The position numbers and the translations under genes are program-made. A model generated the notes under the pieces. It saw nothing but the letters and a program-made list of their open reading frames with translations, was not told the DNA's origin and did not search any database. Positions 48,967 through 58,075 of a DNA stretch of 64,000 bases are shown one piece after another. Numbering within the stretch: position 1 is the stretch's first letter; each line of letters starts with the position of its first letter. Origin of the DNA: Candidatus Woesearchaeota archaeon (GTDB lineage Archaea; Nanobdellota; Nanobdellia; Woesearchaeales; JAHWIC01); contig JAHWIC010000001.1 of NCBI GenBank assembly GCA_019322805.1, positions 1-64,000 of the forward strand, given 5' to 3'.

Positions 48967-51492
48967 ATGCCAACAGATAAGGAAATTAAAAAAGAGTTCA
49001 AGAAAACAGCCAGCAAAGAACCAGATAAATATTATGCTACAAAGGTTCTAAAAAAAGAAGGTTTTGTAAGAAAAAAGTGCAAATGCGGAACCTGGTTCTG
49101 GACTGCTTCTAACTCAAATACTTGCGGTGATCCTGCTTGTTCTGGTGGTTTTAGGTTTATTGGCAAAAGCCCTGCTAAAAAAGAACTTGATTACGTTGGG
49201 GTTTGGAAGGAATTTGCAAGGCTTTTCGAAAAATGGGGCTATAAACCAATACATAGGTATCCTGTTGTAGCTAGATGGCGTGATGATGCTGATTTTGTTC
49301 AAGCTTCTATCTATGATTTCCAGCCATGGGTTGTTTCTGGAACAGTTGAGCCACCAGCTAATCCACTTGTTGTTCCGCAGTTCTGTCTAAGGTTTAATGA
49401 TATTGACAATGTAGGCATTACAGGAGCACATTATACTGGCTTTGTTATGATTGGACAGCATGCTTTTATGAAGCCGACTGACTGGGACCAGGAAAAATAC
49501 TTTACAGATATTCATAACTGGCTTAAGAAAGGCTTAGGACTGCCAAATGAGGAAATAACATTTCATGAAGATGCCTGGGCTGGTGGGGGTAATTTTGGGC
49601 CTTGTATGGAGTATTTCTGTAGAGGCTTAGAATTAGGAAACCAGGTTTATATGATTTATGAGGTTACTCCATCAGGAAATAAGGAATTAAACCTAAAAGT
49701 CCTTGATATGGGAATGGGTCATGAAAGAAATGCATGGTTCACAAAGGCAACCTCAACAAGCTATGAGAGTGTTTTCCCAACTGTATGTAAAAAACTGCAA
49801 CATTCAACAGGCATTAAAGCAGATCCAGACTTAATGAAAAGATTCCTGCCATATTCATCTTATCTTAATATTGACGAAGTTGAGGATATTGATAAAACCT
49901 GGGCAACAGTTGCAGAAAAGGTTGGTGAAGATGTTAAAACACTAAAGGAAAAAATCTTACCTTTAGCTGCTCTTTACTCTGTTGGCGAGCATAGCAGAGC
50001 CTTGCTTGTTGCTTTGTCTGATGGCGCTTTACCTAGTAATGTTGGCGGTGGTTATAATTTGAGAGTTATTCTAAGAAGAGCATTATCATTTATTGACAAA
50101 TATGGCTGGAAAGTTGAGCTGCAAGATGTATGTAAGTGGCATGCTGAATATCTTAAGCCATTATTCCCAGAGTTAAGCAAGCATTTGGATGAAGTAAGTG
50201 AAATCTTAGAGGTTGAGAAGGATAAGTACGAGCAGACAAAACAAAAATCCCATCAATTAATCAAAAAATTCATTAAAGAAGAGATTGATGACAAAAAATT
50301 ACTTCAGCTTTATGACAGCCAGGGCATAAATCCAGAGATAATAAAAGAGGAAGCTGCAAAGCTCGGCAAAACAGTTGAGGTTCCTGAGAATTTCTATGCA
50401 AAAGTAGCTGAGCTTCATGAAAAAGCTGAGCAGGTGCATGCAACAGAGCGTGAGGAAAAACTAGCTTTAGAGGGTGTACCAGATACAAAAGCGCTTTATT
50501 TTGATGATTATGCAAAACTCAGCAATAAAGCAAAGGTGCTCAAGGTCATTGATAAGAATATTGTGCTTGATCAGACAGTTGCTTATCCTACATCAGGAGG
50601 TCAGCTCCACGACTTAGGTGAGATTGATGGTAGCAGAATAGTTGATGTGTTTAAACAAGGCAGTGTTATAGTTCATATCCTTGCTGATAAGCCTAAATTT
50701 AAACAAGGTGATAATGTAGAAATAAAAATCGATGCTGACAGAAGAAAACAACTTGCACAGCACCATACTGCAACCCATATTGTTAATGCTGCTGCTCGTC
50801 GCATTCTAGGAAGCCACATTAACCAGGCTGGTGCAAAGAAAACAGAAGAAAAGGCTCATCTTGATGTTACTCATTTCAGAAATATCCCTGAAGAAGAGCT
50901 TGAAAAGATAAATCAAGTAGCAAACAAGATTGTTAAAGAAGCTGTTCCTATAAGAACATCATTTATGCCAAGAGGTGCAGCAGAGAAGAAGTACGGCATG
51001 AGCTTATACCAAGGAGGGGCTGTTCCTGGCAAGGAAATTAGGGTCGTAGAGATTCCTGAGGTTGATGTAGAGGCATGCGGTGGAACTCATCTAAAAAACA
51101 CGCAGGAAACAGGAGAAATAAAGATACTAAAATCATCAAAGATACAGGATGGAGTAGTAAGGATAACATTTACTTCTGGAAAAGCTGCTGAAAAGGAAGA
51201 AGCAAAAGAAGAGGACATCCTAGAAAAAACAGCCAAGTTGTTAGGAGTTAGTGTAGAGCAGCTACCTGGAAGAGCCCAGGAATTATTTGATAAATGGAAA
51301 AAAGCAAGAAAAGCTGTTAAGAAAGGAAAAAAGATTGATATAAAAGGGCTGGAGCTGACCTCTAAAGAAAAATATGAAGGCGATGCTCTTGCTAAGACCG
51401 CAGAGATATTAAGGACACAACCAGAGGTTATTGATAAGACTATTTCTAGGTTTTTGAAAGAGCTTGAAGAGTTTAAGGAAAAGCTAGAATAA
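48967..51492 (+). CDS. alaS: Alanyl-tRNA synthetase, archaeal type
   Basis: The 841-residue enzyme charges tRNA-Ala and edits Ser and Gly mischarging. The archaeal-type N-terminus has a zinc-binding region, KKCKCGTWFWT then CGDPACSG near residues 38-60, absent from bacterial AlaRS. Class II motif 2 reads RFNDIDNVGITGAHYTGF, and motif 3 has VGGGYNLRVILRRAL. The editing domain holds HHTATHIVNAA and, near residue 699, EACGGTHLKNT with the zinc ligands. A leaderless start is set by the TATA box at 48939-48945. The length is somewhat short for archaeal AlaRS, with a reduced C-terminal oligomerisation domain. Confidence 0.96.
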   Translation: MPTDKEIKKEFKKTASKEPDKYYATKVLKKEGFVRKKCKCGTWFWTASNSNTCGDPACSGGFRFIGKSPAKKELDYVGVWKEFARLFEKWGYKPIHRYPVVARWRDDADFVQASIYDFQPWVVSGTVEPPANPLVVPQFCLRFNDIDNVGITGAHYTGFVMIGQHAFMKPTDWDQEKYFTDIHNWLKKGLGLPNEEITFHEDAWAGGGNFGPCMEYFCRGLELGNQVYMIYEVTPSGNKELNLKVLDMGMGHERNAWFTKATSTSYESVFPTVCKKLQHSTGIKADPDLMKRFLPYSSYLNIDEVEDIDKTWATVAEKVGEDVKTLKEKILPLAALYSVGEHSRALLVALSDGALPSNVGGGYNLRVILRRALSFIDKYGWKVELQDVCKWHAEYLKPLFPELSKHLDEVSEILEVEKDKYEQTKQKSHQLIKKFIKEEIDDKKLLQLYDSQGINPEIIKEEAAKLGKTVEVPENFYAKVAELHEKAEQVHATEREEKLALEGVPDTKALYFDDYAKLSNKAKVLKVIDKNIVLDQTVAYPTSGGQLHDLGEIDGSRIVDVFKQGSVIVHILADKPKFKQGDNVEIKIDADRRKQLAQHHTATHIVNAAARRILGSHINQAGAKKTEEKAHLDVTHFRNIPEEELEKINQVANKIVKEAVPIRTSFMPRGAAEKKYGMSLYQGGAVPGKEIRVVEIPEVDVEACGGTHLKNTQETGEIKILKSSKIQDGVVRITFTSGKAAEKEEAKEEDILEKTAKLLGVSVEQLPGRAQELFDKWKKARKAVKKGKKIDIKGLELTSKEKYEGDALAKTAEILRTQPEVIDKTISRFLKELEEFKEKLE

Positions 51493-51527
51493 TAAATTAT
51501 TTAAATGATTAATTTAGTGTCCGTTAT

Positions 51528-51938
51528 ATGGCAATTCCCTATTTTAGCATTGAACTGGAGCAGATTATAAAAATTCTGCTGGCTGTAGTGTTGGGAAGCA
51601 TAATTGGTATAGAGCGGAAAAGCGAACAAAAACCAGCAGGTTTAAGAACATATGTGCTTGTTTGCTTAGGCGCTACCTTAATATCGATTATTTCTATTGA
51701 GTATTTTGGGGGAGATCCTGCAAGGATAGCGGCAGGCATTGTTACAGGCATTGGTTTCTTAGGGGCTGGCGCTATCATAGCCGAACGAGGTACGGTTCAC
51801 GGATTAACAACTGCCGCAAGCTTATGGGTCATGGCAGCTGTTGGTTTAGGCATCGGCCTTGGAGCTTATTTATTAGCAACAGTCGTAACTATAGCGGTAT
51901 TAGCTATTTTAGCGTTAGGGAGAATAAAGAAAATATAA
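51528..51938 (+). CDS. MgtC/SapB-family membrane protein
   Basis: The 136-residue protein contains the MgtC N-terminal signature: LGSIIGIERKSEQKPAGLRTYVLVCLGATL near residues 23-52 and RIAAGIVTGIGFLGAGAII near 66-84, followed by HGLTTAASLWVMAAVGLGIGLG. Four or five helices are present. There is no cytoplasmic ACT-like C-terminal domain. The family affects magnesium homeostasis and intracellular survival in bacteria; in archaea the role is unknown. A TATA box at about 51500-51506 gives a leaderless start. Confidence 0.9.
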   Translation: MAIPYFSIELEQIIKILLAVVLGSIIGIERKSEQKPAGLRTYVLVCLGATLISIISIEYFGGDPARIAAGIVTGIGFLGAGAIIAERGTVHGLTTAASLWVMAAVGLGIGLGAYLLATVVTIAVLAILALGRIKKI

Positions 51939-51954
51939 CTCAAGGTGATCCACA

Positions 51955-52182
51955 ATGAAAAGATTAATCGAAAAACCCAAGTTAAGAAAAACAGAATTTA
52001 TGTTCAAGGGAGAGGGGCATCCTATGTTGAATATGAAAAGTGATTTTCTGCAGACCCTTGATCTTGAAGATATACATATAAGGATTGCTTGTGGAACAGT
52101 TGAAGAGCCTAAGGTGGAGATGGAAGAACTTACAGTTAATATGCCTGCTGAGTTTAGGAAGAGGCTGGTTATGGAGGATTAG
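51955..52182 (+). CDS. Small uncharacterised protein
   Basis: The 75-residue product is basic at the N-terminus and acidic at the C-terminus, with a hydrophobic-charged alternation in the middle (DIHIRIACGTVEEPKVEMEEL) that suggests beta strands. A CAAGGTGA ribosome binding site precedes the ATG. It follows the MgtC gene by 16 bases in the same direction and converges with trmB. No family is recognised. Confidence 0.5.
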   Translation: MKRLIEKPKLRKTEFMFKGEGHPMLNMKSDFLQTLDLEDIHIRIACGTVEEPKVEMEELTVNMPAEFRKRLVMED

Positions 52183-53333
52183 GGTTTTTTAGCGTGTTTC
52201 CACATTACCTCAAAATTCTTTCTATAGTTATCAGCTAATTTCTTGTTTTCTATTAACATCAGGGTAAATTCTGACTCAGTCCATATCCATATAGAGACCT
52301 TGTTTCCATAAACTAAGGTTGTAACTGGGCTAAAGTATTCTTCTGGCAACTGCCTAAGCTCTGTGTAAGGAATATCATAACAGATTCTTCTTTCTTCCTC
52401 ACTTACAGGACCAGCAACAAGGTACTTTGCTTTTATCTTGTGCTTTGTCTTGTTCTCAACCCACTTCTTTATAAGGTCTGGATAGGTTTTTAGTGTCATC
52501 TTTCTACCCATACCAAATGCAAGAATCTCTTTGCCTTCCCTCACGCAGTCATTATCTCCTACTTCTATTCCTTTTCTGTTTTTATATATCTGAACTTCTT
52601 GTGACCATATTAAATCAAAATAATGTCTAAAGGAATCTGTAACCTGTTTATTCTTTATTGATAATGCTAGTTTTGTGTCCTGCACTAAATTTAAGACCGT
52701 ATAATCACCATATAAATCAATATGAACCGGCCCCATTAAAGGAAGGTATTTCGCTTTTATTAGGCTGCCTTTTGCTTTCTTAATCTCAATATCATCCTTT
52801 AGGTCTTCCTCGACAATATATTTTGCTTTGATTCCTGCTTTTGTTCTTCTTTTATGGAAGTCTCTCCAGTAAGCATCCATCGGCAGCTGAGCTTTTTTGC
52901 TTGATCCTATAACTTGCATGGCGTCTCCTTTCTTTAACACATCAAAGACCCTTTCTCTAGCTGTGATAATGCCTTTTTGCCCTTCAAATACCTCTGCTTC
53001 TTCCGGCTTTCCAGTTACCTTTTGTTTTAGTATTGGCAAAATCTTCTTTACCTGGTTTTTCTGGCTGTGTATCAGTCTCTCTTTTTCCTCCAGATAATCG
53101 ATAATCCTTGAGGGATCAGCAGCTCTGAAGTATTTTGTTTTTGCCCTCATTATATGGCTGACTAAGCCTTTTTTAGAGAGCTTATCAAGAATCTCGTATG
53201 CTTTAGAAGCCGATATTCCGGATTTTTTTACTATAGGTCCTGTTGTAGTTTGGCCTATGCTGAGTAAAGCTAAGTAGACCTTTGATTCTCCTTCTGTTAA
53301 GCCTATCTGCTCTAATATTACTTTAAGCTCCAT
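52179..53333 (-). CDS. TrmB-family transcriptional regulator
   Basis: The 384-residue protein has a TrmB winged helix (EQIGLTEGESKVYLALLSIG, then GISASKAYEILDKLSKKGLV, residues 8-60) and a C-terminal region that holds two PLD-like segments of the TrmB sensor domain (KAKYIVEEDL, then FDLIWSQEVQIY and KAKYLVAG, FEVMWKHA). TrmB proteins repress or activate sugar and lipid genes in response to small molecules. It is divergent from the acyltransferase fusion, and a palindrome lies between the two promoters, so it probably controls itself and that operon. Confidence 0.88.
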   Translation of the reverse strand: MELKVILEQIGLTEGESKVYLALLSIGQTTTGPIVKKSGISASKAYEILDKLSKKGLVSHIMRAKTKYFRAADPSRIIDYLEEKERLIHSQKNQVKKILPILKQKVTGKPEEAEVFEGQKGIITARERVFDVLKKGDAMQVIGSSKKAQLPMDAYWRDFHKRRTKAGIKAKYIVEEDLKDDIEIKKAKGSLIKAKYLPLMGPVHIDLYGDYTVLNLVQDTKLALSIKNKQVTDSFRHYFDLIWSQEVQIYKNRKGIEVGDNDCVREGKEILAFGMGRKMTLKTYPDLIKKWVENKTKHKIKAKYLVAGPVSEEERRICYDIPYTELRQLPEEYFSPVTTLVYGNKVSIWIWTESEFTLMLIENKKLADNYRKNFEVMWKHAKKP

Positions 53334-53353
53334 ATAAGCTAGGAATCCTTCTC

Positions 53354-53406
53354 TTTATATAAATCTTACTATTTTTACCCCTTAAGGGGGAAGTAATATT
53401 TATATA
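53354..53406. promoter_or_regulatory. Divergent promoters with a central palindromic operator
   Basis: tttatataaa (53354-53363) lies 25 bases from the trmB start on the minus strand; tttatata (53399-53406) serves ATG 53436. Between them ccccttaagggg (53378-53389) is a perfect palindrome flanked by tact (53367-53370) and agta (53392-53395), a plausible TrmB operator overlapping both upstream elements. Confidence 0.6.
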
Positions 53407-53435
53407 GTTGTTAGTACTATCCAATAGTGATAAAT

Positions 53436-55481
53436 ATGAAAAAGAAAGTAAAGGCTATGTTAAGGGGTAAGAAAATAAAGATTATGGACATACCCTACAA
53501 AGGAAATTCTAATCCAGCTAGAGAGTGGCATATCTTCAGGAATCCTCTTGGCATGATGCTCAGAGGAGCTCTTAATGAAGTGTTCAAGAAGCTTCCTCCT
53601 TGTGAATTCAAGAATCATCTGTATAGGATTATGGGTGTTAAGATTGGTAAGAATGTTACACTAAGCCCAGATGTTCACATTGATCCTTTATTTCCAGAAC
53701 TAGTTACTATAGAGGATAATGTTATTCTTGGTTGGGGTGTTACGCTTCCAGCTCATGATATTAATCACGATAGATTAATCCTGGGTAGAATCAGGGTAGG
53801 AAAGAACGCTGTTATAGGCGGCAATGTGCAGGTAAGATTAGGCACTACAATTGGAAGGAATGCTGTTGTTGGAGCAAGGGCCTTTGTAAATAAAGATGTT
53901 GGTGCTAATGAATTTGCTGCAGGTGTTCCAGCTAGATTCATAAAGAAATTATATCCAGAGATTAAATACAAGAATGTTGATGAATTCCTAAAAGAAAAGT
54001 CTGAAAAATTAGGAAGTAAAACATTCATTATTTATTCTGAAGATGATAGTAAAGTAAGTTATAAAGAATTTTATGATATAGTTAGTAAGACAGCTAATCT
54101 GTTCTTGTCTCTTGGCGTGAAAAAAGGAGATAAGATATCTGCAGTTATCCATGATTGCAAGGAATTTATCTGCATATTGTTCGGAGCAGCAAGGGCCGGT
54201 GCTGTATTTAATCCGATAAATCCAGACCTAACTGCTGATGAATTAAAATACATAATAAATAATGCAGAAACCAAGGTTTTGTTTGTAAATGATGAAAATC
54301 TATCTAAGATAAACAGGATAAAGAAAGAGCTAAAAACAGTAAAACACCTTTTAACTGTAAATAACTATGTAAATGAGATAGATAATTTCTCAAACAAATT
54401 AGGTGCTGTTGATGTAGGATTAAATGACCCAGTCTTACTTATGTATTCTTCTGGCACAACAGGCCATCCTAAGGGAATTATACTAACGCAAGGCAATATG
54501 CTCCATGAAGGCTATAGTCTAGCAAGAGCACTTAAGTTTAACAAGAAAACAATTAGCATGGTATCAAACCCGTTATTCTTTTCTGGAGGCTTATTTCCTG
54601 CTTTCATGTCTGCTTTTAGTGCAGGCGGTACAATTGTTTTGAACAGAAAGTTCTCAAAAAGCAAGTTCTGGCAAAGAATAGAAAAGTACAGAGCAAACTC
54701 TACTTATGTTGTTCCAACAATGCTTTCTATTCTTCTTAATCCTCCTGAAGATATTTCAAAGTATGATCTAAAATGCCTGAAATGGATTGGTTGTGGAGCT
54801 GCACCTCTAGCAATTGACTTGTTAAAGAAATTTGAAGAAACATTTAATGCTACTATCCATGACTGCTATGGTTTGACTGAGAATAGTGCTATTGTGTCGG
54901 TTAGTCCAATTGATTTAAATGAAAGAAGGATTGGCTCAATAGGATTGCCTCTGGATATTAATGAAATAAAGATATTTGACAAGGACGATAATGAGTTGCC
55001 ACCAGGCAAAGAAGGAGAGATTGTTGCAAGAGGACCAAATATATTCAAAGAATACCTTAAATTACCAGACAAAACAAAAGAAACTCTAAAAAATGGCTGG
55101 CTGCATACCGGTGACTTAGGTTATAAGGATAAAGACGGCTATCTTTACATTAGTGGAAGAGTAAAGGAATTAATAATCAGGGGTGGAGTAAACATAGGTC
55201 CACGTGAGATAGATGATATTCTTTACAAGCATGAGGCTGTAGCAGATGCAGCAACTATTGGAGTTCCACATAATATTTATGGAGAAGAAATAGCATCTTA
55301 TGTTATCCTAAAAAAAGAAAAGAAAACAACAGAGAAAGAACTAATTGATTTCTGTAAAAAGTATCTTGCTGAATTCAAATGCCCTAAGAGTATTGTCTTT
55401 ACAGATGATATCCCCAAAGGGCCTTCTGGTAAATTATTGAGAAGGATGCTTGTTGAAGATTACACAAGGAGATTAAAATGA
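53436..55481 (+). CDS. Fusion of a hexapeptide acyltransferase and an acyl-CoA synthetase
   Basis: From ATG 53436 the protein has 681 residues. Residues 1-175 form a left-handed beta-helix acyltransferase domain: GVKIGKNVTLSPDVHIDP, then TIEDNVILGWGVTLPAHD, then VGKNAVIGGNVQVRLG, ending with AAGVPARFIKKLYP. Residues 185-680 form an AMP-binding acyl-CoA synthetase: MYSSGTTGHPKGI near 335, DCYGLTENSAIV near 474, TGDLGYKDKDGYLYISGR near 553 and the C-terminal GPSGKLLRRML. The two activities could activate and transfer one acyl group to a sugar or lipid. It is translationally coupled to the next gene. The fusion order is uncommon. Confidence 0.87.
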   Translation: MKKKVKAMLRGKKIKIMDIPYKGNSNPAREWHIFRNPLGMMLRGALNEVFKKLPPCEFKNHLYRIMGVKIGKNVTLSPDVHIDPLFPELVTIEDNVILGWGVTLPAHDINHDRLILGRIRVGKNAVIGGNVQVRLGTTIGRNAVVGARAFVNKDVGANEFAAGVPARFIKKLYPEIKYKNVDEFLKEKSEKLGSKTFIIYSEDDSKVSYKEFYDIVSKTANLFLSLGVKKGDKISAVIHDCKEFICILFGAARAGAVFNPINPDLTADELKYIINNAETKVLFVNDENLSKINRIKKELKTVKHLLTVNNYVNEIDNFSNKLGAVDVGLNDPVLLMYSSGTTGHPKGIILTQGNMLHEGYSLARALKFNKKTISMVSNPLFFSGGLFPAFMSAFSAGGTIVLNRKFSKSKFWQRIEKYRANSTYVVPTMLSILLNPPEDISKYDLKCLKWIGCGAAPLAIDLLKKFEETFNATIHDCYGLTENSAIVSVSPIDLNERRIGSIGLPLDINEIKIFDKDDNELPPGKEGEIVARGPNIFKEYLKLPDKTKETLKNGWLHTGDLGYKDKDGYLYISGRVKELIIRGGVNIGPREIDDILYKHEAVADAATIGVPHNIYGEEIASYVILKKEKKTTEKELIDFCKKYLAEFKCPKSIVFTDDIPKGPSGKLLRRMLVEDYTRRLK

Positions 55482-56422
55482 GTGAAGAAGTTGATGCCGA
55501 GGAAGGAGAAGCAGAAGATGGAGAAGAAACTACTGAAGAAGATGAAGTTAATGAAAGTTATGAAAGCAACGCAGAAGAAACAGATGAAAAGTCCGAAGAT
55601 GATGAGGATAAAAGCGAAGAAAGCGAAGAAGAGGGACAGAAGGATAGTGACTTAGAGAAAAGAATAAAAAAGATTAAGGAATATGGTATTGATGATGGGG
55701 AGGTGTTTGCAAAACTAAGGAATGGCAATTATAGCGTACTTAATGAATTGCCTGATTTAGGTGTTCATGCTTTTCTTAGTCTTATAAATGATGGATATGT
55801 AAGAAAAAACAATGAGGAAATTGTAAAAAAAGACTACACAGGTAAAAAGGTAAAAGTTCTGGTATTAGGAACACTTGAGGGAGAGGACAATGGTGCTGAG
55901 TTTGTTAAAGCCTGTAAAAGGACTGGCAAAGACTGTTATGTTATCACAATAGATTACAGCAAGCCAATTGAAGAGATTGCAGAAGAAGTATCAGAGAAGA
56001 TTAGAGCGATTAAAGAACAAACAAATGCACTCTCCGTAGTTGCTCATGGCTTTAGCCTTGGTGGTTCAGCCTTGTTTTATGCAACACAAATGACTGACTT
56101 AGAGCAGGATGTTTCTGAAGCAGTCTATATAAACACTCCCTTGAGTGGCGAGAGAACTCTTTCAACGAGAATAATACAATTTCTTGGAGGAACTAAGGTA
56201 AAAGAAAACGCTAGAGCTATTCGAGAAGCAACTAATCTTGGTTATACCAGAGTACCAAGTGTATTTGTTTATAGTAGTGGTGATACCATTGTTCCAAGTG
56301 GATCAAATAGTTCTGTAGCAAGAATATTAGGTAGCAGGACTATACAAATAGAAGGTGGAAGGCACACAACAATAATGGACTCACCAGATGCTTTAGTAGG
56401 AACTTTGTATAAAGCTGCATAA
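55478..56422 (+). CDS. Alpha/beta hydrolase with a long acidic N-terminus
   Basis: The 314-residue protein starts with about 60 residues almost entirely of Glu, Asp, Ser and Lys, probably disordered. The rest is a hydrolase core: KVKVLVLGTLEGEDNG, VVAHGFSLGGSALFY near residues 187-201 (nucleophile Ser in G-x-S-x-G), SSGDTIVPSGSNS near 267 (Asp) and GGRHTTIMDSP near 297 (His). The ATG overlaps the stop of the acyltransferase fusion, so a lipid or ester substrate is plausible. It converges with a second hydrolase. Confidence 0.77.
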   Translation: MSEEVDAEEGEAEDGEETTEEDEVNESYESNAEETDEKSEDDEDKSEESEEEGQKDSDLEKRIKKIKEYGIDDGEVFAKLRNGNYSVLNELPDLGVHAFLSLINDGYVRKNNEEIVKKDYTGKKVKVLVLGTLEGEDNGAEFVKACKRTGKDCYVITIDYSKPIEEIAEEVSEKIRAIKEQTNALSVVAHGFSLGGSALFYATQMTDLEQDVSEAVYINTPLSGERTLSTRIIQFLGGTKVKENARAIREATNLGYTRVPSVFVYSSGDTIVPSGSNSSVARILGSRTIQIEGGRHTTIMDSPDALVGTLYKAA

Positions 56423-57292
56423 TTATCTTAAGTATTTATCAAAAAACTCCAAAACTCTTTTTTCATATTCCTTTCCTTCTTTATAATGACTCTCACCATG
56501 GTCTGCTCCCTTGATTATCCATAATTCTTTTGGCTGGTTTGCTGATTCATACAGTAATTTAGAGTCTTCTACTGAGATTTGAGAGTCTTTTTCTCCGTGG
56601 ATAAATAAGATTGGGACTTTCATTTCCTTGATTTCATCTAAAGGAGAAACCTGAGCCACATCTATTCCATACAAAACCTTTGCAAAGAGCTCTGATAACC
56701 AAACAAAAGGCGCTTTAAGGAAGAAAAACTGCCTGTACATTGCTCTGATAATCCTATGCAGGCTTGCATAACCTGAATCAGAGACAATTGCTTTTATTTC
56801 TGGATTTTCCTCAGCAGATAATATTGAGACAGCTGCTCCTAAAGAAAAGCCAAGAGTTCCAACCTTTGTTATATTCTTGTTTTCTTTTAGATATCTTATT
56901 GCGGCTGCCAGGTCTTTTTGTTCATTTAAGCCCCCGGTAGTTAGCTTGCCGGCACTTTCACCCATTGCTCTGAAGTCAAAGAATAATAGATTATATTTCT
57001 CGTGCAGGAATTCAGCAAAACCCAGGATGTTTGCTTTATTGAATGGATAGCCGTGCAAAGCAATAATTGTTTTCTTTGTTTTATTTTCAGCTGGAATAAA
57101 CCATGCTTTTATCTCAACACCATCATCTGTATCGAAACTAATTGCTTCATAATCAAAGCCAAGGTATTTTGGCGTTATATCAATAGGCTGCCTTGGCGGG
57201 TGTGTTGCAGCATAAGAAGTGTATAATGATATCAAAGCAATCCAAAGAATAATTATGCCAACCCAAGTGATTACTTTATAAGCTCCGATCAT
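56423..57292 (-). CDS. Membrane-anchored alpha/beta hydrolase
   Basis: The 289-residue protein has an N-terminal helix (about 8-28) and a serine hydrolase domain. ALHGYPFNKANILG is the oxyanion strand, TLGFSLGAAVSIL near residue 147 is the nucleophile elbow, and FIHGEKDSQISVED and KGADHGESHY carry the Asp and His. The fold is of the BAAT/dipeptidyl-peptidase-like or YtaP-type. The catalytic domain may face outward. Its ATG overlaps the stop of the HEPN-like gene by four bases. The substrate is unknown. Confidence 0.82.
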   Translation of the reverse strand: MIGAYKVITWVGIIILWIALISLYTSYAATHPPRQPIDITPKYLGFDYEAISFDTDDGVEIKAWFIPAENKTKKTIIALHGYPFNKANILGFAEFLHEKYNLLFFDFRAMGESAGKLTTGGLNEQKDLAAAIRYLKENKNITKVGTLGFSLGAAVSILSAEENPEIKAIVSDSGYASLHRIIRAMYRQFFFLKAPFVWLSELFAKVLYGIDVAQVSPLDEIKEMKVPILFIHGEKDSQISVEDSKLLYESANQPKELWIIKGADHGESHYKEGKEYEKRVLEFFDKYLR

Positions 57293-58074
57293 TTTCTAAA
57301 TATCTTTCTTAACACATCTACAGTATAAAGCATTATTGCCTGAGTCTGTGCCTTTGAAGGATAGAATGATTCTTGTTTTTTATGCACAGAAAAGACCCTG
57401 ACATTGTTGATTAGGTGTATTTGCTGTGCTAAGCCTGGGTCAAGCTTGACGTTTTTCTCAGAAAGCTTTGCAATTATCTTTCCAAGACCGATTCCAGGGC
57501 TTTTTTCAAGCAAATCTATGCCGGTAGTTTCATAATACTTGCGGTGCAAAGCTGTTTCTAATAATCTGCCGCAAAGAATTACAGTACTCCTAAGACAGCC
57601 AGCCTTAAAGCACTTATCTAATTCATCTAAATCGGCTTCAACATCCTGTTTTATGTCAAGAGGAATTCCAGTTATCTCCATTGAAAGTCTTTTCTCTATT
57701 TTTTGTGTTTTTTTAGGAGGAGCTTTTATCTGCAAAGATAGATCAGCTATCTTGTTCATGGCAGAACTTAATTTGCTCAACTCATTGCTGCTAAAATAAG
57801 CAGAAGCCTCGCTGATTAGTTTATTTATTTCTAAAATCGTGTTTGAATTTGAGTTGCTGTATCTAACTAAAGAACTTAAGGCAACTGCCTTCGACTTTAA
57901 ATCTGAGAAATATTTCTTATAAGTTGATATCTGATAATCTAATTTCTTCTCATTATAATCGTATATTGATAAATCCTTCTTTATTTGTTTATCTAAATCT
58001 ATTTTGCTGGATTTTATTCTATTCAAGGCATTGTTGAAGTTTGTTACACTTCTTTTAAAATCTTCAAGTTCCAT
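57289..58074 (-). CDS. Coiled-coil protein with a HEPN/DUF4145-like C-terminal domain
   Basis: The 261-residue protein has a helical coiled-coil region over residues 1-120 and a helical domain at about 140-260. The second part reads ELDKCFKAGCLRSTVILCGRLLETALHRKY and then INNVRVFSVHKKQ; the R-x4-H spacing is that of HEPN-fold proteins, many of which are RNases or helper domains. It is one base from nreA upstream and overlaps the hydrolase downstream, so it belongs to a DNA-repair-linked operon. Assignment to HEPN is tentative. Confidence 0.6.
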   Translation of the reverse strand: MELEDFKRSVTNFNNALNRIKSSKIDLDKQIKKDLSIYDYNEKKLDYQISTYKKYFSDLKSKAVALSSLVRYSNSNSNTILEINKLISEASAYFSSNELSKLSSAMNKIADLSLQIKAPPKKTQKIEKRLSMEITGIPLDIKQDVEADLDELDKCFKAGCLRSTVILCGRLLETALHRKYYETTGIDLLEKSPGIGLGKIIAKLSEKNVKLDPGLAQQIHLINNVRVFSVHKKQESFYPSKAQTQAIMLYTVDVLRKIFRK

Positions 58075-58075
58075 C

